This document shows, one piece after another, positions 26,837-38,966 of a stretch of DNA of 64,000 nucleotides. Where the stretch lies: contig NZ_CP110001.1 in the NCBI RefSeq assembly GCF_025947185.1, positions 1,302,001-1,366,000 of the forward strand. Direction: 5' to 3'. The notes under the pieces were generated by a model. It was not told where the DNA came from. It ran no database searches and saw nothing but the letters and a program-made list of their open reading frames with translations. Position 1 is the stretch's first letter; each line of letters begins with the position of its first letter. The DNA comes from Flavobacterium sp. N2038. GTDB lineage: Bacteria > Bacteroidota > Bacteroidia > Flavobacteriales > Flavobacteriaceae. Made by a program: the position numbers and the translations under genes.

Positions 26837-28810
26837 TTGAAATTGAATACAGATAAACCAACCAAAATAGCCGATTTGTTGCATAATTCATTCTCTCCGA
26901 GAAATTTAAGGGCGAATATTAATAACCTTAGTTATTTGCCTAGGTGGATTATTGTTGCTATAGATATAATGGTTCTGGTTTTTTCATTTACCTTCACATA
27001 CATGTTGTTTGAAGGAACAGCGATTGGATACATTATAACTTCTCATGATTTTTATTTTGTTTTTAGTTTAATATTTGTAAATATATTTTTCTTTTGGTTG
27101 TTTAGAACTTATTCTGGTATTATTAGGCACTCCTCTTATATTGACGCAATAAAACTTCTGTTTTCTCAGATGTCAGTATTGGTTTTCTTTTTATTTTTTA
27201 ATTTAGTTTTTGAACTATATACCGGACATAAAGCGTTTCTAAACACGGCTCTTTTTATTAATTTGGTTTTATCATTTTGTGGTTTGTTTTTGTATCGTGT
27301 AATTGTAAAACAAACATTTGAGTTATATTTTTCTGAAAAGACAAATTCAAAATTGATTAGAACTGTGATTTATGGCACTGATGCCAATGCTATTTCAGTA
27401 GCTAATGCATTAAAATTTGAAACTCCTTCTCGTTTTAAAATTGTTGGTTTTGTGGATAAAAACAATCAAAATGCATCTAAACGTATGCTAGATTTGCCAA
27501 TTTTAATTCTAAGAAAAAAAATACCGGCTTTAATGCGTTCTGTTGCAGCAGAAGGTGTGATTATTGCTGATAAAAGTTTATCTAAAGAAGAACAATTAAT
27601 TATTGTTGACCAATGTCTGGAGTTTAACTATAGAGTATATACTGTTCCATTAATTTCAGATTGGGAAAATCAAAAGGAAATTTCTCAAAAGGTTAAGAAC
27701 ATTCAAATTGAGGATTTATTAGAAAGAAAACCTATAGTTTTAGATAGTAAATCAATTTCTAAGCAATTAAAGGATAGAACAATTTTGATAACCGGAGCTG
27801 CTGGTTCTATTGGAAGTGAGATAGTAAGACAGGTTCTTGGCTTTAATCCTAAAACAATTATTATTTTAGACCATGCGGAAACTCCGTTGCATAATTTATG
27901 TTTAGAGACATTCGCAATGAACTCAGAAACAAAAATTGTTGCTGTGATTGCTGACGTTAAAAGTAAGAAAGCATTAGAAAAAGTATTTAAAAATTATAAC
28001 CCTCATGTTGTTTTTCACGCGGCAGCTTACAAGCATGTTCCCTTAATGGAAGATAATCCATCACAAGCTATATTAACAAATATAAAAGGGACAAAAAATT
28101 TGGCAGATTTATCATGTAAATACCATGTACGTAAATTTGTAATGGTTTCAACAGATAAGGCTGTTAATCCTAGTAATGTTATGGGAGCAAGTAAGCGAAT
28201 TGCAGAGAAGTATGTGCAGTCACTTTTTTTAAAAAATCAAAAAGAGGATATTCCCGGCGTTACAAAGTTTATTACAACACGTTTTGGGAATGTTTTGGGA
28301 TCAAACGGATCTGTTGTTCCCTTGTTTACAAAGCAGATTGCAGAAGGTGGCCCAGTTACCATAACGCACCAGGATATTATTAGATATTTTATGACTATTC
28401 CTGAAGCTTGTCAGTTAGTATTAGAAGCTGGAGCTATGGGGAATGGTGGAGAGATTTATATTTTTGATATGGGGAAACCTGTACGTATAATAGATTTGGC
28501 AAAAAAAATGATTAAACTTGCAGGCTTTATTCCAGACAAGGAAATTAAAATAAAAATTGTAGGTTTGCGGCCTGGAGAAAAATTATATGAAGAATTATTA
28601 AATGATACTTCTAAAACGCTACCAACTTATCATAATAAAATTATGATTGCTGAGGAAATTCAGGATGAATATGAAAATCTTCATGCAGAAATTGATGAGC
28701 TTATAGGAATAGCAGATTTCTATGACAATGATGATATTGTTGCGAAAATGAAAAAAATTGTTCCAGAATTTAAAAGTATGAATTCTGCTTTTGAAGTTTT
28801 AGATAATTGA
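26837..28810 (+). CDS. FlaA1/WbpM-type membrane-bound UDP-HexNAc 4,6-dehydratase
   Basis: A 657 aa protein, TTG start (no usable ATG upstream of the first helix). Four hydrophobic helices lie within about residues 35-160, then a CoA-binding-like Rossmann region, then the dehydratase domain with T-G-A-A-G-S-I-G near 325, F-H-A-A-A-Y-K-H-V near 395 and S-T-D-K-A-V-N-P-S-N-V-M-G. The Met in place of Tyr in this active site is the known WbpM-type arrangement. It converts UDP-GlcNAc (or GalNAc) to the 4-keto-6-deoxy sugar that feeds the reductase at 21.0 kb and/or the aminotransferase at 23.3 kb. It is the last gene before a terminator. Confidence 0.9.
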   Translation: MKLNTDKPTKIADLLHNSFSPRNLRANINNLSYLPRWIIVAIDIMVLVFSFTFTYMLFEGTAIGYIITSHDFYFVFSLIFVNIFFFWLFRTYSGIIRHSSYIDAIKLLFSQMSVLVFFLFFNLVFELYTGHKAFLNTALFINLVLSFCGLFLYRVIVKQTFELYFSEKTNSKLIRTVIYGTDANAISVANALKFETPSRFKIVGFVDKNNQNASKRMLDLPILILRKKIPALMRSVAAEGVIIADKSLSKEEQLIIVDQCLEFNYRVYTVPLISDWENQKEISQKVKNIQIEDLLERKPIVLDSKSISKQLKDRTILITGAAGSIGSEIVRQVLGFNPKTIIILDHAETPLHNLCLETFAMNSETKIVAVIADVKSKKALEKVFKNYNPHVVFHAAAYKHVPLMEDNPSQAILTNIKGTKNLADLSCKYHVRKFVMVSTDKAVNPSNVMGASKRIAEKYVQSLFLKNQKEDIPGVTKFITTRFGNVLGSNGSVVPLFTKQIAEGGPVTITHQDIIRYFMTIPEACQLVLEAGAMGNGGEIYIFDMGKPVRIIDLAKKMIKLAGFIPDKEIKIKIVGLRPGEKLYEELLNDTSKTLPTYHNKIMIAEEIQDEYENLHAEIDELIGIADFYDNDDIVAKMKKIVPEFKSMNSAFEVLDN

Positions 28811-28850
28811 TTTCTTACAGTTATAGAATTTTATTTCAAGTTATATAGTT

Positions 28851-28880
28851 AAAAAGGTGTTTTTTTGAAAGCGCCTTTTT
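28851..28880 (+). terminator. Intrinsic terminator-like hairpin after the FlaA1/WbpM-like gene
   Basis: AAAAAGGTG (28851-28859) can pair with CGCCTTTTT (28872-28880), with one G-T wobble and a 12-base T-rich loop, 40 bp after the stop at 28810. The A/T-flanked short GC core is the usual form of terminators in Flavobacterium. It should end the transcript of the 21-28.8 kb block; being nearly symmetric, it could act on either strand. Confidence 0.62.
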
Positions 28881-29059
28881 CCATTTATAGATGTTTTTTA
28901 ATCGAGTAAAAATCCTGTTAATTCAAAATGGAATTCTAAGGTTGATCTAAAATGAAAAATGTAAATTGAGAAAAAGTTTTCAATTTTGGAAAATTTATCC
29001 TGAATAGAAGAGTAAAACAAGTGCATTAAAGTAATTAAATTTATTTTTTAAATTTTTAA
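28881..29059. other. Intergenic region between two transcription units, leader of the ABC exporter genes
   Basis: After the hairpin, about 180 bp of very AT-rich DNA precede the ABC permease gene. No open frame of note and no convincing TAnnTTTG promoter was found by eye, yet a promoter for the second half of the locus is expected here because of the upstream terminator. A weak inverted repeat (ATTGAGAA ... TTTTCAAT) lies around 28965-28985. Confidence 0.4.
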
Positions 29060-29905
29060 ATGGAATTAAAAACTACGGTTTATCAAAGGGAGAATAATAG
29101 TAATATTGGTAAACTTATAAAAGAGAGTCTTAAAGATATTGTTAGTTCACGGTTTTTAGCAAAACAATTAGCTATTCGCGATATTAAGGCTCAATATCGA
29201 CAATCATTTTTAGGTATTATATGGGCATTTATTACACCATTATCTACTGCCTTAGTTTGGATTATTTTAAGTAAATCAGGAGCGGTAAAACTATCCGAAA
29301 CAGGAGTTCCCTATCCAGTTTATGTGTTTTCGGGAACACTGCTTTGGTCTATAGTTGTAGATTCTATTAATGCACCCATGGCTAATACTAATGCAGCCCG
29401 CGGAATACTTTCTAAAATTAATTTCCCTAAGGAAGCGTTAATTTTATCTGGTGTATATAAGCTGATTTCAAATAGCATTGTAAAAATCGTTTTATTATTA
29501 GCATTTTTAATAGTGTATGGAGTTGGATTTCATTCCTCTATTTTATTATTTCCATTAGCATTTTTAGGAATTATTTTTTTTGGAACTACGATAGGATTAT
29601 TTATTACTCCTTTAGGAATGCTTTATAATGACATAGGAAAAATAATTACTATAGGACTCAATTTTTTGATGTATGCAACACCGGTTGTATATGCAATTCC
29701 TAGAATGGGATTATTGAAAAGTTTAATGGAAATAAATCCATTAACTCCCTTGTTATTAACTACTAGAAATTTATTGTTTGGACAGCATATAGAGTATTCA
29801 GCATATTATTTTGGTGTATTTGCTGTTTGTATACCTTTATTTTTTCTAGGATTAGTTTTTTATAGAATTTCGATTCCAATAATTGTTGAACGTATGAGTG
29901 CTTAA
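29060..29905 (+). CDS. wzm: ABC-2 type polysaccharide exporter permease, Wzm
   Basis: A 281 aa protein with about six membrane helices. The N-terminal amphipathic stretch ends in A-I-R-D-I-K-A-Q-Y-R-Q-S-F-L-G-I-I-W-A-F, a hallmark of Wzm/KpsM permeases, and the C-terminal N-P-L-T-P-L-L-L-T-T-R near 225-235 is also conserved. With Wzt, 2 bp downstream, it exports a complete lipid-linked polymer across the inner membrane, an alternative to the Wzx/Wzy route encoded at 12-17 kb. Confidence 0.92.
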   Translation: MELKTTVYQRENNSNIGKLIKESLKDIVSSRFLAKQLAIRDIKAQYRQSFLGIIWAFITPLSTALVWIILSKSGAVKLSETGVPYPVYVFSGTLLWSIVVDSINAPMANTNAARGILSKINFPKEALILSGVYKLISNSIVKIVLLLAFLIVYGVGFHSSILLFPLAFLGIIFFGTTIGLFITPLGMLYNDIGKIITIGLNFLMYATPVVYAIPRMGLLKSLMEINPLTPLLLTTRNLLFGQHIEYSAYYFGVFAVCIPLFFLGLVFYRISIPIIVERMSA

Positions 29906-29907
29906 TT

Positions 29908-31104
29908 ATGAAGGAGAACGAAGTATTAGTAAAAGTAGAGAGTCTTTCTAAAAAGTTTTGTAAAGATTTAAAATCCAGTCTTTGGTACGGTGTGAAAGAT
30001 TTGTTTTTTAATGTACTAGGGAATAAAAATGATAATACAAACTTACGCACAAATGAGTTTTGGGCAGTAAAAGATATCAATTTTGAATTAAGGCGAGGTG
30101 AATGTCTTGGATTAATAGGGCATAACGGTGCCGGTAAATCAACATTATTGAAAATATTGAATGGATTAATAAATCCAGATGAAGGCAAAGTAACCATAAA
30201 AGGAAGAGTTTGTGCCTTGATTGAACTGGGAGCTGGTTTTAATCCAATATTAACAGGTAGGGAAAATATATATAATAATGGTGCAGTTTTAGGCTTTTCA
30301 AAAAGTGAAATTGATTCAAAGGTTGAGGAAATTATTGATTTTGCCGAGGTTCGTGAATTTATTGATATGCCGGTACAAAATTACAGCAGTGGAATGAAGG
30401 TACGTTTAGGGTTTGCTGTTGCAGCTCAAATGGAACCTGATGTACTAATTATTGACGAAGTACTTTCGGTAGGAGATTTAGGTTTTAGAGTAAAATCTAT
30501 GAATCGGATTACGGAATTATTGGCCAGATCTGCAGTTATATTTGTATCACATTCTATGGCTCAAGTTACAACTGTTTGTAATGAGGCAATGCTTTTGGAG
30601 CATGGTAAACTAGATTTTTATAGTAAAAATGTAGGGGAAGTCGTTGAGCAGTATTTCTTCAAATTTCAAACAAGTGATGAACAATTAATTGGAGATGGAA
30701 GTGTAAAATTAAAGTCATTTAATTTTATTGAAAACTCACAAAAAGTTGTAGAAACTTCTATTAAAAATGGAGAAGATTTGAAAGTAGAATTTGAGATTGA
30801 AGCCGTTAATGGTATTGAAAATTTAAAATTCAGATTAGGTTTTTTTAATATTGAATACAAACTTTTGGCTGAAGTCGATTCAGATTCAGTAAACTTTATT
30901 GGGAAAGTAGTTGATGGAAAAATTAAAGTGGTTACCGTTGTTAAAGGACTATATTTGAAATATGGAAAATATAGTATTCACTTGCACGTAACAGATTTTG
31001 ATACAGATAAAAAAAAATTAAGACAAAGTAATATTGGTCACTTTATTGTAAAACCAACAATTACTGTCGGGGCCGATTTTTTACTGCCTAGCGAGTGGAG
31101 CTAA
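29908..31104 (+). CDS. wzt: ABC exporter ATPase, Wzt with C-terminal glycan-recognition domain
   Basis: A 398 aa ATPase. Walker A G-H-N-G-A-G-K-S-T is at 71-79, the signature Y-S-S-G-M-K near 158, Walker B L-I-I-D-E-V near 182-187 and the H-loop V-S-H-S near 215. The last ~150 residues form a beta-rich extension, as in Wzt proteins whose C-terminal domain binds the terminal modification of the polymer before export. Directly 16 bp downstream begins a nonulosonate module, which raises the possibility that an acidic sugar is the recognised end group. Confidence 0.93.
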   Translation: MKENEVLVKVESLSKKFCKDLKSSLWYGVKDLFFNVLGNKNDNTNLRTNEFWAVKDINFELRRGECLGLIGHNGAGKSTLLKILNGLINPDEGKVTIKGRVCALIELGAGFNPILTGRENIYNNGAVLGFSKSEIDSKVEEIIDFAEVREFIDMPVQNYSSGMKVRLGFAVAAQMEPDVLIIDEVLSVGDLGFRVKSMNRITELLARSAVIFVSHSMAQVTTVCNEAMLLEHGKLDFYSKNVGEVVEQYFFKFQTSDEQLIGDGSVKLKSFNFIENSQKVVETSIKNGEDLKVEFEIEAVNGIENLKFRLGFFNIEYKLLAEVDSDSVNFIGKVVDGKIKVVTVVKGLYLKYGKYSIHLHVTDFDTDKKKLRQSNIGHFIVKPTITVGADFLLPSEWS

Positions 31105-31120
31105 ATTAATAGTTTTCAAT

Positions 31121-31867
31121 ATGACGCATATATTTATACAAGCCAGAACTGGATCTACCAGACTTCCAAATAAAATTTTGTTGCCTTTTTTTGATGGTAA
31201 GTGTATTTTAGAAATTATTGTAGAGAAACTTAAAAAGAGTTTTCCTTTAATATCCATAATAGTCTGCACAACGATCGATAAGAAAGATGATGCTGTAGTT
31301 AAATTCTGTGAAAATAAAAATCTGAATTATTTTAGAGGTGATGAAAAGAATGTTTTAAAAAGATTTATAGAGGCGGGGTATTTTTATAAGGCACAAAATA
31401 TTGTTCGAATTTGTGCCGACAATCCTTTTCTGGATGTCAATTTTTTAGAAGAATTACTTAGATTTCATAATGAAAATCAAGAGGCTGATTATTGGAGTTA
31501 CAAGAATGGTAAAAATGTTCCTGTTATTAAAACACATTTTGGTTTTTTTGCTGAGATAGTAACCATAGATGCTTTGTTAAAAGTTGCATCAATTACTTCT
31601 GAACCTATATACTTAGAGCATGTGACAAATTTTATTTATGAAAATGATTTGTTTGAAAGTAAATTAAAAATTTTACCTGGTTTTTTAAAAGAAAGAAATG
31701 ATTTACGCTTCACAATAGATGATTTTTCTGATTTTGAAATACTGCAAGAAGTATATCACTATTATAATGAAGTGAACTATGATATTGAAAAAACGATTCT
31801 TTTCGTAGAAAAAAATCCATTAATTTTAAAAAGTATGATTGAAAATATTAATAAGTATTCAAAATGA
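31121..31867 (+). CDS. SpsF-type cytidylyltransferase (module 2 CMP-sugar synthetase candidate)
   Basis: A 248 aa nucleotidyltransferase with Q-A-R-T-G-S-T-R-L-P-N-K near residues 7-18, C-A-D-N-P-F-L-D near 103-110 and L-E-H-V-T-N near 165. It is a paralogue of the protein at 6.5 kb, but it has N-P-F-L-D where that one has C-P-L-I-D, so their substrates may differ. It overlaps the NeuB-family synthase by 4 bp (ATGA), a strong functional link: it should activate the product of that synthase. Confidence 0.83.
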   Translation: MTHIFIQARTGSTRLPNKILLPFFDGKCILEIIVEKLKKSFPLISIIVCTTIDKKDDAVVKFCENKNLNYFRGDEKNVLKRFIEAGYFYKAQNIVRICADNPFLDVNFLEELLRFHNENQEADYWSYKNGKNVPVIKTHFGFFAEIVTIDALLKVASITSEPIYLEHVTNFIYENDLFESKLKILPGFLKERNDLRFTIDDFSDFEILQEVYHYYNEVNYDIEKTILFVEKNPLILKSMIENINKYSK

Positions 31868-32898
31868 CATATATAATTGGTGAAATAGGCCAAAATCACA
31901 ATGGTTCGGTTGAATTAGCTAAAGTTATAATTGATTTAGCTTCAAGAGAGATTAAAGATGAGGTTTTTGGAAATTTATTGCGAGGGATGGATGCTGTAAA
32001 GCTGACTAAACGTGACCTAAATCAAGAGTTATCACAATCACAAATGTCCAGAATTTACGATTCTCCACATTCTTTTGGAAAAACATATGGTGAGCATCGT
32101 GAAAAACTTGAACTATCAGATGAAGAGCATTTTGAGGTATATAAATACGCAAAAACAAAAGGTCTTGATTTTGTTGAAACACTTTGTGCTGTTGGTTGTT
32201 TATCAATTTTAGGATATTTTAGTCCTGATAAATTAAAAGTAGCAAGTAGAGATTTAACTAATTTGCCACTATTGGAAGCCTTAGCCGAAACTAAAATACC
32301 AATAATTGTCTCTACAGGCATGGCAGGGAAGAAAGAATTAGACGATGCGATCGAAGTTATAACAAAATATCATTCAGATTTATCAATACTGCACTGTGTT
32401 TCTCAGTATCCTACAGAACCTAAAAATGTTAATTTAAATACCATCAAGTATTTATTGGCTAACTATAGTGATTTTGTAATAGGTTATTCGGATCATACAA
32501 TAGGAATTTCTACTCCTGTAGCTGCAGTAGCAATGGGAGCAAAAATTATAGAAAAACATATTACTCTTGATAGAAGAATGAAAGGTACTGATCAGGCTGG
32601 TTCTTTGGGACCTGATGGAGTTTATAGAATGGTGCGAGATATCAGGATTCTAGATCAATCTATGGGAATTGAAGATATTTTTATCGTTCCGGAAACGGCA
32701 ACAGCAAAAGAAAAATTGGAACGATCGATTGCAACAAACAAAAAGATAAAATCGGGAACAATAATTACCGAAGCAGATATTCATATGCTATCTCCGGGAG
32801 ATGGTTTTAAATGGGCTGAACGCCATCAGGTTATTGGAAAGAAAATGAAAGAAGACCTTTTACAAAATGAGATTATTTACACAAAGGATTTAATATAG
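31864..32898 (+). CDS. NeuB-family sialic/KDN-type acid synthase (module 2)
   Basis: A 344 aa PEP-condensing synthase: I-G-E-I-G-Q-N-H-N-G at residues 5-14, A-V-K-L-T-K-R-D where other synthases have a K-F-Q or K-H-Q motif, L-K-V-A-S-R-D near 122-128, I-V-S-T-G, G-Y-S-D-H-T near 204 and I-E-K-H-I-T, with a C-terminal SAF domain. The region around residues 25-95 (G-M-D-A-V-K, then P-H-S-F-G-K-T-Y-G-E-H) differs clearly from the PseI and NeuB copies in this window. Paired with a KdsC-type phosphatase three genes on, it may form a phosphorylated acid such as KDN-9-phosphate. That substrate is inference. Confidence 0.85.
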   Translation: MTYIIGEIGQNHNGSVELAKVIIDLASREIKDEVFGNLLRGMDAVKLTKRDLNQELSQSQMSRIYDSPHSFGKTYGEHREKLELSDEEHFEVYKYAKTKGLDFVETLCAVGCLSILGYFSPDKLKVASRDLTNLPLLEALAETKIPIIVSTGMAGKKELDDAIEVITKYHSDLSILHCVSQYPTEPKNVNLNTIKYLLANYSDFVIGYSDHTIGISTPVAAVAMGAKIIEKHITLDRRMKGTDQAGSLGPDGVYRMVRDIRILDQSMGIEDIFIVPETATAKEKLERSIATNKKIKSGTIITEADIHMLSPGDGFKWAERHQVIGKKMKEDLLQNEIIYTKDLI

Positions 32899-32899
32899 T

Positions 32900-35507
<2,608 letters not shown>

Positions 35508-35542
35508 TCTCTAATGACCTGCTTAAATTATAAAATTTTAGA

Positions 35543-36682
35543 ATGATCAAAAAATCAAGAATATTAGTATTTGCTCATGAACAATATCTAAATGGAGCAT
35601 CACATTCTTTAATTGCTATTTTAGAGGGATTAAAAGAAGTATATGAATTTTTGGTAATAGTGCCTGATTATGGCTTAATGGTTGATGAACTGAAAAGAAT
35701 AAATGTAAATTTCGAGATATTAAATTTGCCAAGATGTGGTTACTTTAATTATTCATCCTTTCAAAATCATGTAAAGGAAATAAGACTTTATTATAAACGT
35801 AAAAAGGTAATCACAAAAAGACTGTTTTTGATAGCGGAAAACTTTCTTCCAGATTTAATTTATACAAATACTTCTGTTTTATCATTAGGTTACGATTTGT
35901 CAAAAAAAATAAATAAGCCTCATATTTGGCATATCAGAGAATATGGAGATAAAGATTTTAATATTTTCTACATTCCATCAAGAAGCTTAATTGTGAGTAA
36001 AATTAGAAAAAGTGATGTTTCAATTTTTACAACAAATTTGCTAAAAAAGCATTGGTTGGGAGAAAAGAAGCATAATTCTGAAATCATATACAATGGGGTT
36101 TTGGAACAAAAAGAAGTTCCTTTTAAGAAAAAAAGCAACAAGTTGATTACAATTGGAGTTGTGGGATTCATTATGGACACTAAAAATCAGGATTTCGCCC
36201 TACAGGTATTTAGCTCATGTTATAAAAAAAACAGTAATTTGAGATTGAACTTTTACGGAGATATTTTTACAGATCGTTATTACAAAACCTTAGAAAACTT
36301 TATTGAAATAAATAAATTATCAGATGCTGTTAGTTTTTTGGGTTATGTATCCAATGAGATAATATATAACGAAATAGATATATTAATGAGTTGTGCTAAT
36401 AATGAAGCTTTTGGAAGAACTTTAATAGAAGCAATGAGTTATAAAATACCGGTATTAGCCAGAAATAGTGGTGGACCATCTGAAATATTAAATGACAACT
36501 ACGATTTATCCCTATATGATACTATTGATGAAGCAGTTTTTAAAATGAATAATTTAGTTAATAATAGCAGGTTGTATAAGAAATCTTCAGAGGCTGGGTA
36601 TAAGTTAGCTATGAGTTCTTTTTCTAAAAATAATTATATAGAAAAGACTGCCTTTATTTTTAATAAAACAATAAATGAATAA
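35543..36682 (+). CDS. GT4 glycosyltransferase
   Basis: A 379 aa GT4 enzyme: N-terminal G-A-S-H-S-L-I-A-I-L (residues 18-27), I-W-H-I-R-E-Y-G near 128-135, then G-V-V-G-F-I-M-D-T-K-N-Q near 204, and the catalytic N-N-E-A-F-G-R-T-L-I-E-A-M near 287-299. The sugar is unknown. It overlaps the first of two tandem WbsX genes by 8 bp. Confidence 0.88.
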   Translation: MIKKSRILVFAHEQYLNGASHSLIAILEGLKEVYEFLVIVPDYGLMVDELKRINVNFEILNLPRCGYFNYSSFQNHVKEIRLYYKRKKVITKRLFLIAENFLPDLIYTNTSVLSLGYDLSKKINKPHIWHIREYGDKDFNIFYIPSRSLIVSKIRKSDVSIFTTNLLKKHWLGEKKHNSEIIYNGVLEQKEVPFKKKSNKLITIGVVGFIMDTKNQDFALQVFSSCYKKNSNLRLNFYGDIFTDRYYKTLENFIEINKLSDAVSFLGYVSNEIIYNEIDILMSCANNEAFGRTLIEAMSYKIPVLARNSGGPSEILNDNYDLSLYDTIDEAVFKMNNLVNNSRLYKKSSEAGYKLAMSSFSKNNYIEKTAFIFNKTINE

Positions 36683-37781
36683 GATTAAACCGATTGCAAT
36701 TTATTTACCTCAATTTCATCCTTTTAAAGAAAATAATGAATGGTGGGGAAAAGGGTTTACTGAATGGACAAATGTTAGTAAAGCGAAGCCAAGATTTGAA
36801 GGCCATTATCAGCCACATTTACCAGCTGATCTGGGATTCTATGATTTGAGACTGGAGGAATCTAGACTGGCACAGGAACAAATGGCAAAAGATTATGCTA
36901 TACATGGATTTTGTTATTATCATTATTGGTTCAATGGAAAAAGGTTGTTACATGAACCCCTTGACAGAAAATTAAAGAATGATAAGGAAGATTTTCCTTT
37001 CATGATGTGCTGGGCAAATGAAAATTGGACAAGAAGATGGGACGGAGAAGAAGAAGAAGTTCTAATTAAGCAAGATTACAGTTTTGAAGATGATGCTGCT
37101 CATTTTAAATTTTTATGCAATAACTACTTTAAAGACTCAAGATATATTAGACATGATGGCAAGCCTGTTTTTTTGGTTTATCGACCTAAACTTTTTAATG
37201 ATATAAATAAAACTATAGAAATTTGGCGAAATGTAGCAAGAAGTGAGGGTGTCGGAGAAGTGCATTTGGGATATATGCAAAGTTGGGGAATAACTGAAGA
37301 TCCTTTAAATATGGGCTTTGATTTTGCTGTAGAATTTCAGCCCCGATTCCCAGCTGTAGAAGATAGAAAAAATAATTTTTGGCAAAAAATAGGCAATAAA
37401 ATTTTTGGAGACTCTTTTGGTTTTGATAAAAAAGAAGTCGAAAATGATGCCGATAGATTGTACGATTATAAAAAATTTGTTGAGGCACAAAAGAGTCATA
37501 AATTTAAAAATAATGTAAGTCCTTCACTAATTCCAATGTGGGACAATACTTCAAGGCGAAAGAAAAAAGCATTTGTGTTTACCAATTCGACACCTGAAGA
37601 ATATGGTAAGTGGCTGAGTTACATTGTGAGCAATTTTCCATGGAAAGCGAATAAAGAAAAATTTTTATTTATTAATGCATGGAATGAATGGGCCGAAGGA
37701 AATCATCTTGAACCATGCCAGAAATGGGGTACACAATATCTCGAAGAAACCAGAAAAAATCTGATTATAGATGAAAAATAA
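36675..37781 (+). CDS. WbsX-family (GH99-like) polysaccharide protein, copy 2
   Basis: A 368 aa protein with I-Y-L-P-Q-F-H-P near residue 9, W-W-G-K-G-F-T-E-W-T-N-V near 24-35, P-A-D-L-G-F-Y-D-L-R near 51, W-A-N-E-N-W-T-R-R-W near 113-122 and a C-terminal A-W-N-E-W-A-E-G-N-H. It carries the N-E-N-W-T-R-R-W variant common in WbsX proteins, different from N-D-S-W in copy 1 and N-E-S-W in copy 3. It overlaps copy 3 by 11 bp, so the two are probably made together. Confidence 0.88.
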   Translation: MNKIKPIAIYLPQFHPFKENNEWWGKGFTEWTNVSKAKPRFEGHYQPHLPADLGFYDLRLEESRLAQEQMAKDYAIHGFCYYHYWFNGKRLLHEPLDRKLKNDKEDFPFMMCWANENWTRRWDGEEEEVLIKQDYSFEDDAAHFKFLCNNYFKDSRYIRHDGKPVFLVYRPKLFNDINKTIEIWRNVARSEGVGEVHLGYMQSWGITEDPLNMGFDFAVEFQPRFPAVEDRKNNFWQKIGNKIFGDSFGFDKKEVENDADRLYDYKKFVEAQKSHKFKNNVSPSLIPMWDNTSRRKKKAFVFTNSTPEEYGKWLSYIVSNFPWKANKEKFLFINAWNEWAEGNHLEPCQKWGTQYLEETRKNLIIDEK

Positions 37782-38907
37782 AATAAATTTTCTGGCATAT
37801 TACCTTCCTCAATATCATCCTATACCAGAGAATGATCAATGGTGGGGAAAGGGTTTTACAGAGTGGACAAATGTAACTAAATCAAAACCTCTTTTCGAAG
37901 GGCACTATCAGCCAATATTACCAGCTGATCTGGGATTTTATGATTTAAGAATTTCAGAAGTACAAATACAGCAGGCTGAATTGGCAAAAGAATACGGAAT
38001 TGATGGTTTTGTTTACTATCATTACTGGTTTGGTAACGAAAAAATGCTATTGGAAAAGCCTGCCGAGGCAATGCTCCAAAATAAAGCCATAGACATACCA
38101 TTTTGTTTTTGCTGGGCAAATGAAAGCTGGAAAGGAATTTGGCACGGAATAAATAACAATAATGTCTTAATGGAGCAGTTATATCCTGGAGAACAGGATA
38201 TTATTAATCATTTTAACTATTTGCTTCCATTTTTTAAAGATGAAAGATATATTAAAATTGAAGGGAAACCTATGTTTCATATTTATAAGCCAATTGATAT
38301 TCTTAACACAAAAGAATATTTATCTGTTTATAATCGATTGGCAATAGAAAACGGATTTGAAGGAATTTATTTTGTAGCTAATTTTTTTCCATTTGAAACT
38401 GAAAATATTTTAGAATATGGCTTAGACGCCCAAGTAGGGTTGGATTTGTTTTATAAAGTTAGATATAAGAAAGCGATGGAAAAATCGCCAGGTGGAAATA
38501 AATTACTAAGAAGAATAAAAAATAAATTTAAAAGTAAAATTAGAAGCTATATTCAGCCTAAAAAGCAAAAACCAAGTCCAATGATCTATGAGTACGATGA
38601 AGTTGTTGATTATTTGAAAAATGATCAATATCCTCAGGGTATAAATTATTTTCCGTGTATAATCCCGAATTGGGATAATACAGCACGTGCAGGAATCAAT
38701 GCGTTGATTTTTAAAAATTCAAACCCTGATGATTGGGCAAAATGGATAAGTTATACTATTGATAAATTAAAAAATAGAGAACAAAAGGAAAAATTTATAG
38801 TGATAAAATCCTGGAATGAATGGGCAGAAGGTAATTATTTGGAACCATGCAGTAAATTTGGATACAAGTGGTTAGAAGAATTAAAAAAGGCAAAAAACAA
38901 ATTGTAA
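37771..38907 (+). CDS. WbsX-family (GH99-like) polysaccharide protein, copy 3
   Basis: A 378 aa paralogue of the preceding gene with the same N-terminal and C-terminal motifs (Y-Y-L-P-Q-Y-H-P, W-W-G-K-G-F-T-E-W-T-N-V, S-W-N-E-W-A-E-G-N-Y). It has a basic insert near residues 245-275, rich in Lys and Arg, that may bind membrane; copy 1 has a similar basic stretch. In the mid-protein region it reads closer to copy 1 (G-F-E-G-I-Y-F-V-A, I-P-N-W-D) than to copy 2, so the tandem pair may not be a recent duplication. Confidence 0.88.
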   Translation: MKNKINFLAYYLPQYHPIPENDQWWGKGFTEWTNVTKSKPLFEGHYQPILPADLGFYDLRISEVQIQQAELAKEYGIDGFVYYHYWFGNEKMLLEKPAEAMLQNKAIDIPFCFCWANESWKGIWHGINNNNVLMEQLYPGEQDIINHFNYLLPFFKDERYIKIEGKPMFHIYKPIDILNTKEYLSVYNRLAIENGFEGIYFVANFFPFETENILEYGLDAQVGLDLFYKVRYKKAMEKSPGGNKLLRRIKNKFKSKIRSYIQPKKQKPSPMIYEYDEVVDYLKNDQYPQGINYFPCIIPNWDNTARAGINALIFKNSNPDDWAKWISYTIDKLKNREQKEKFIVIKSWNEWAEGNYLEPCSKFGYKWLEELKKAKNKL

Positions 38908-38966
38908 TTTTTTTTAAAATATAAAAGAGAGGTACTTTTTTATTTTGGAATAGAAGGATAAAGTTT

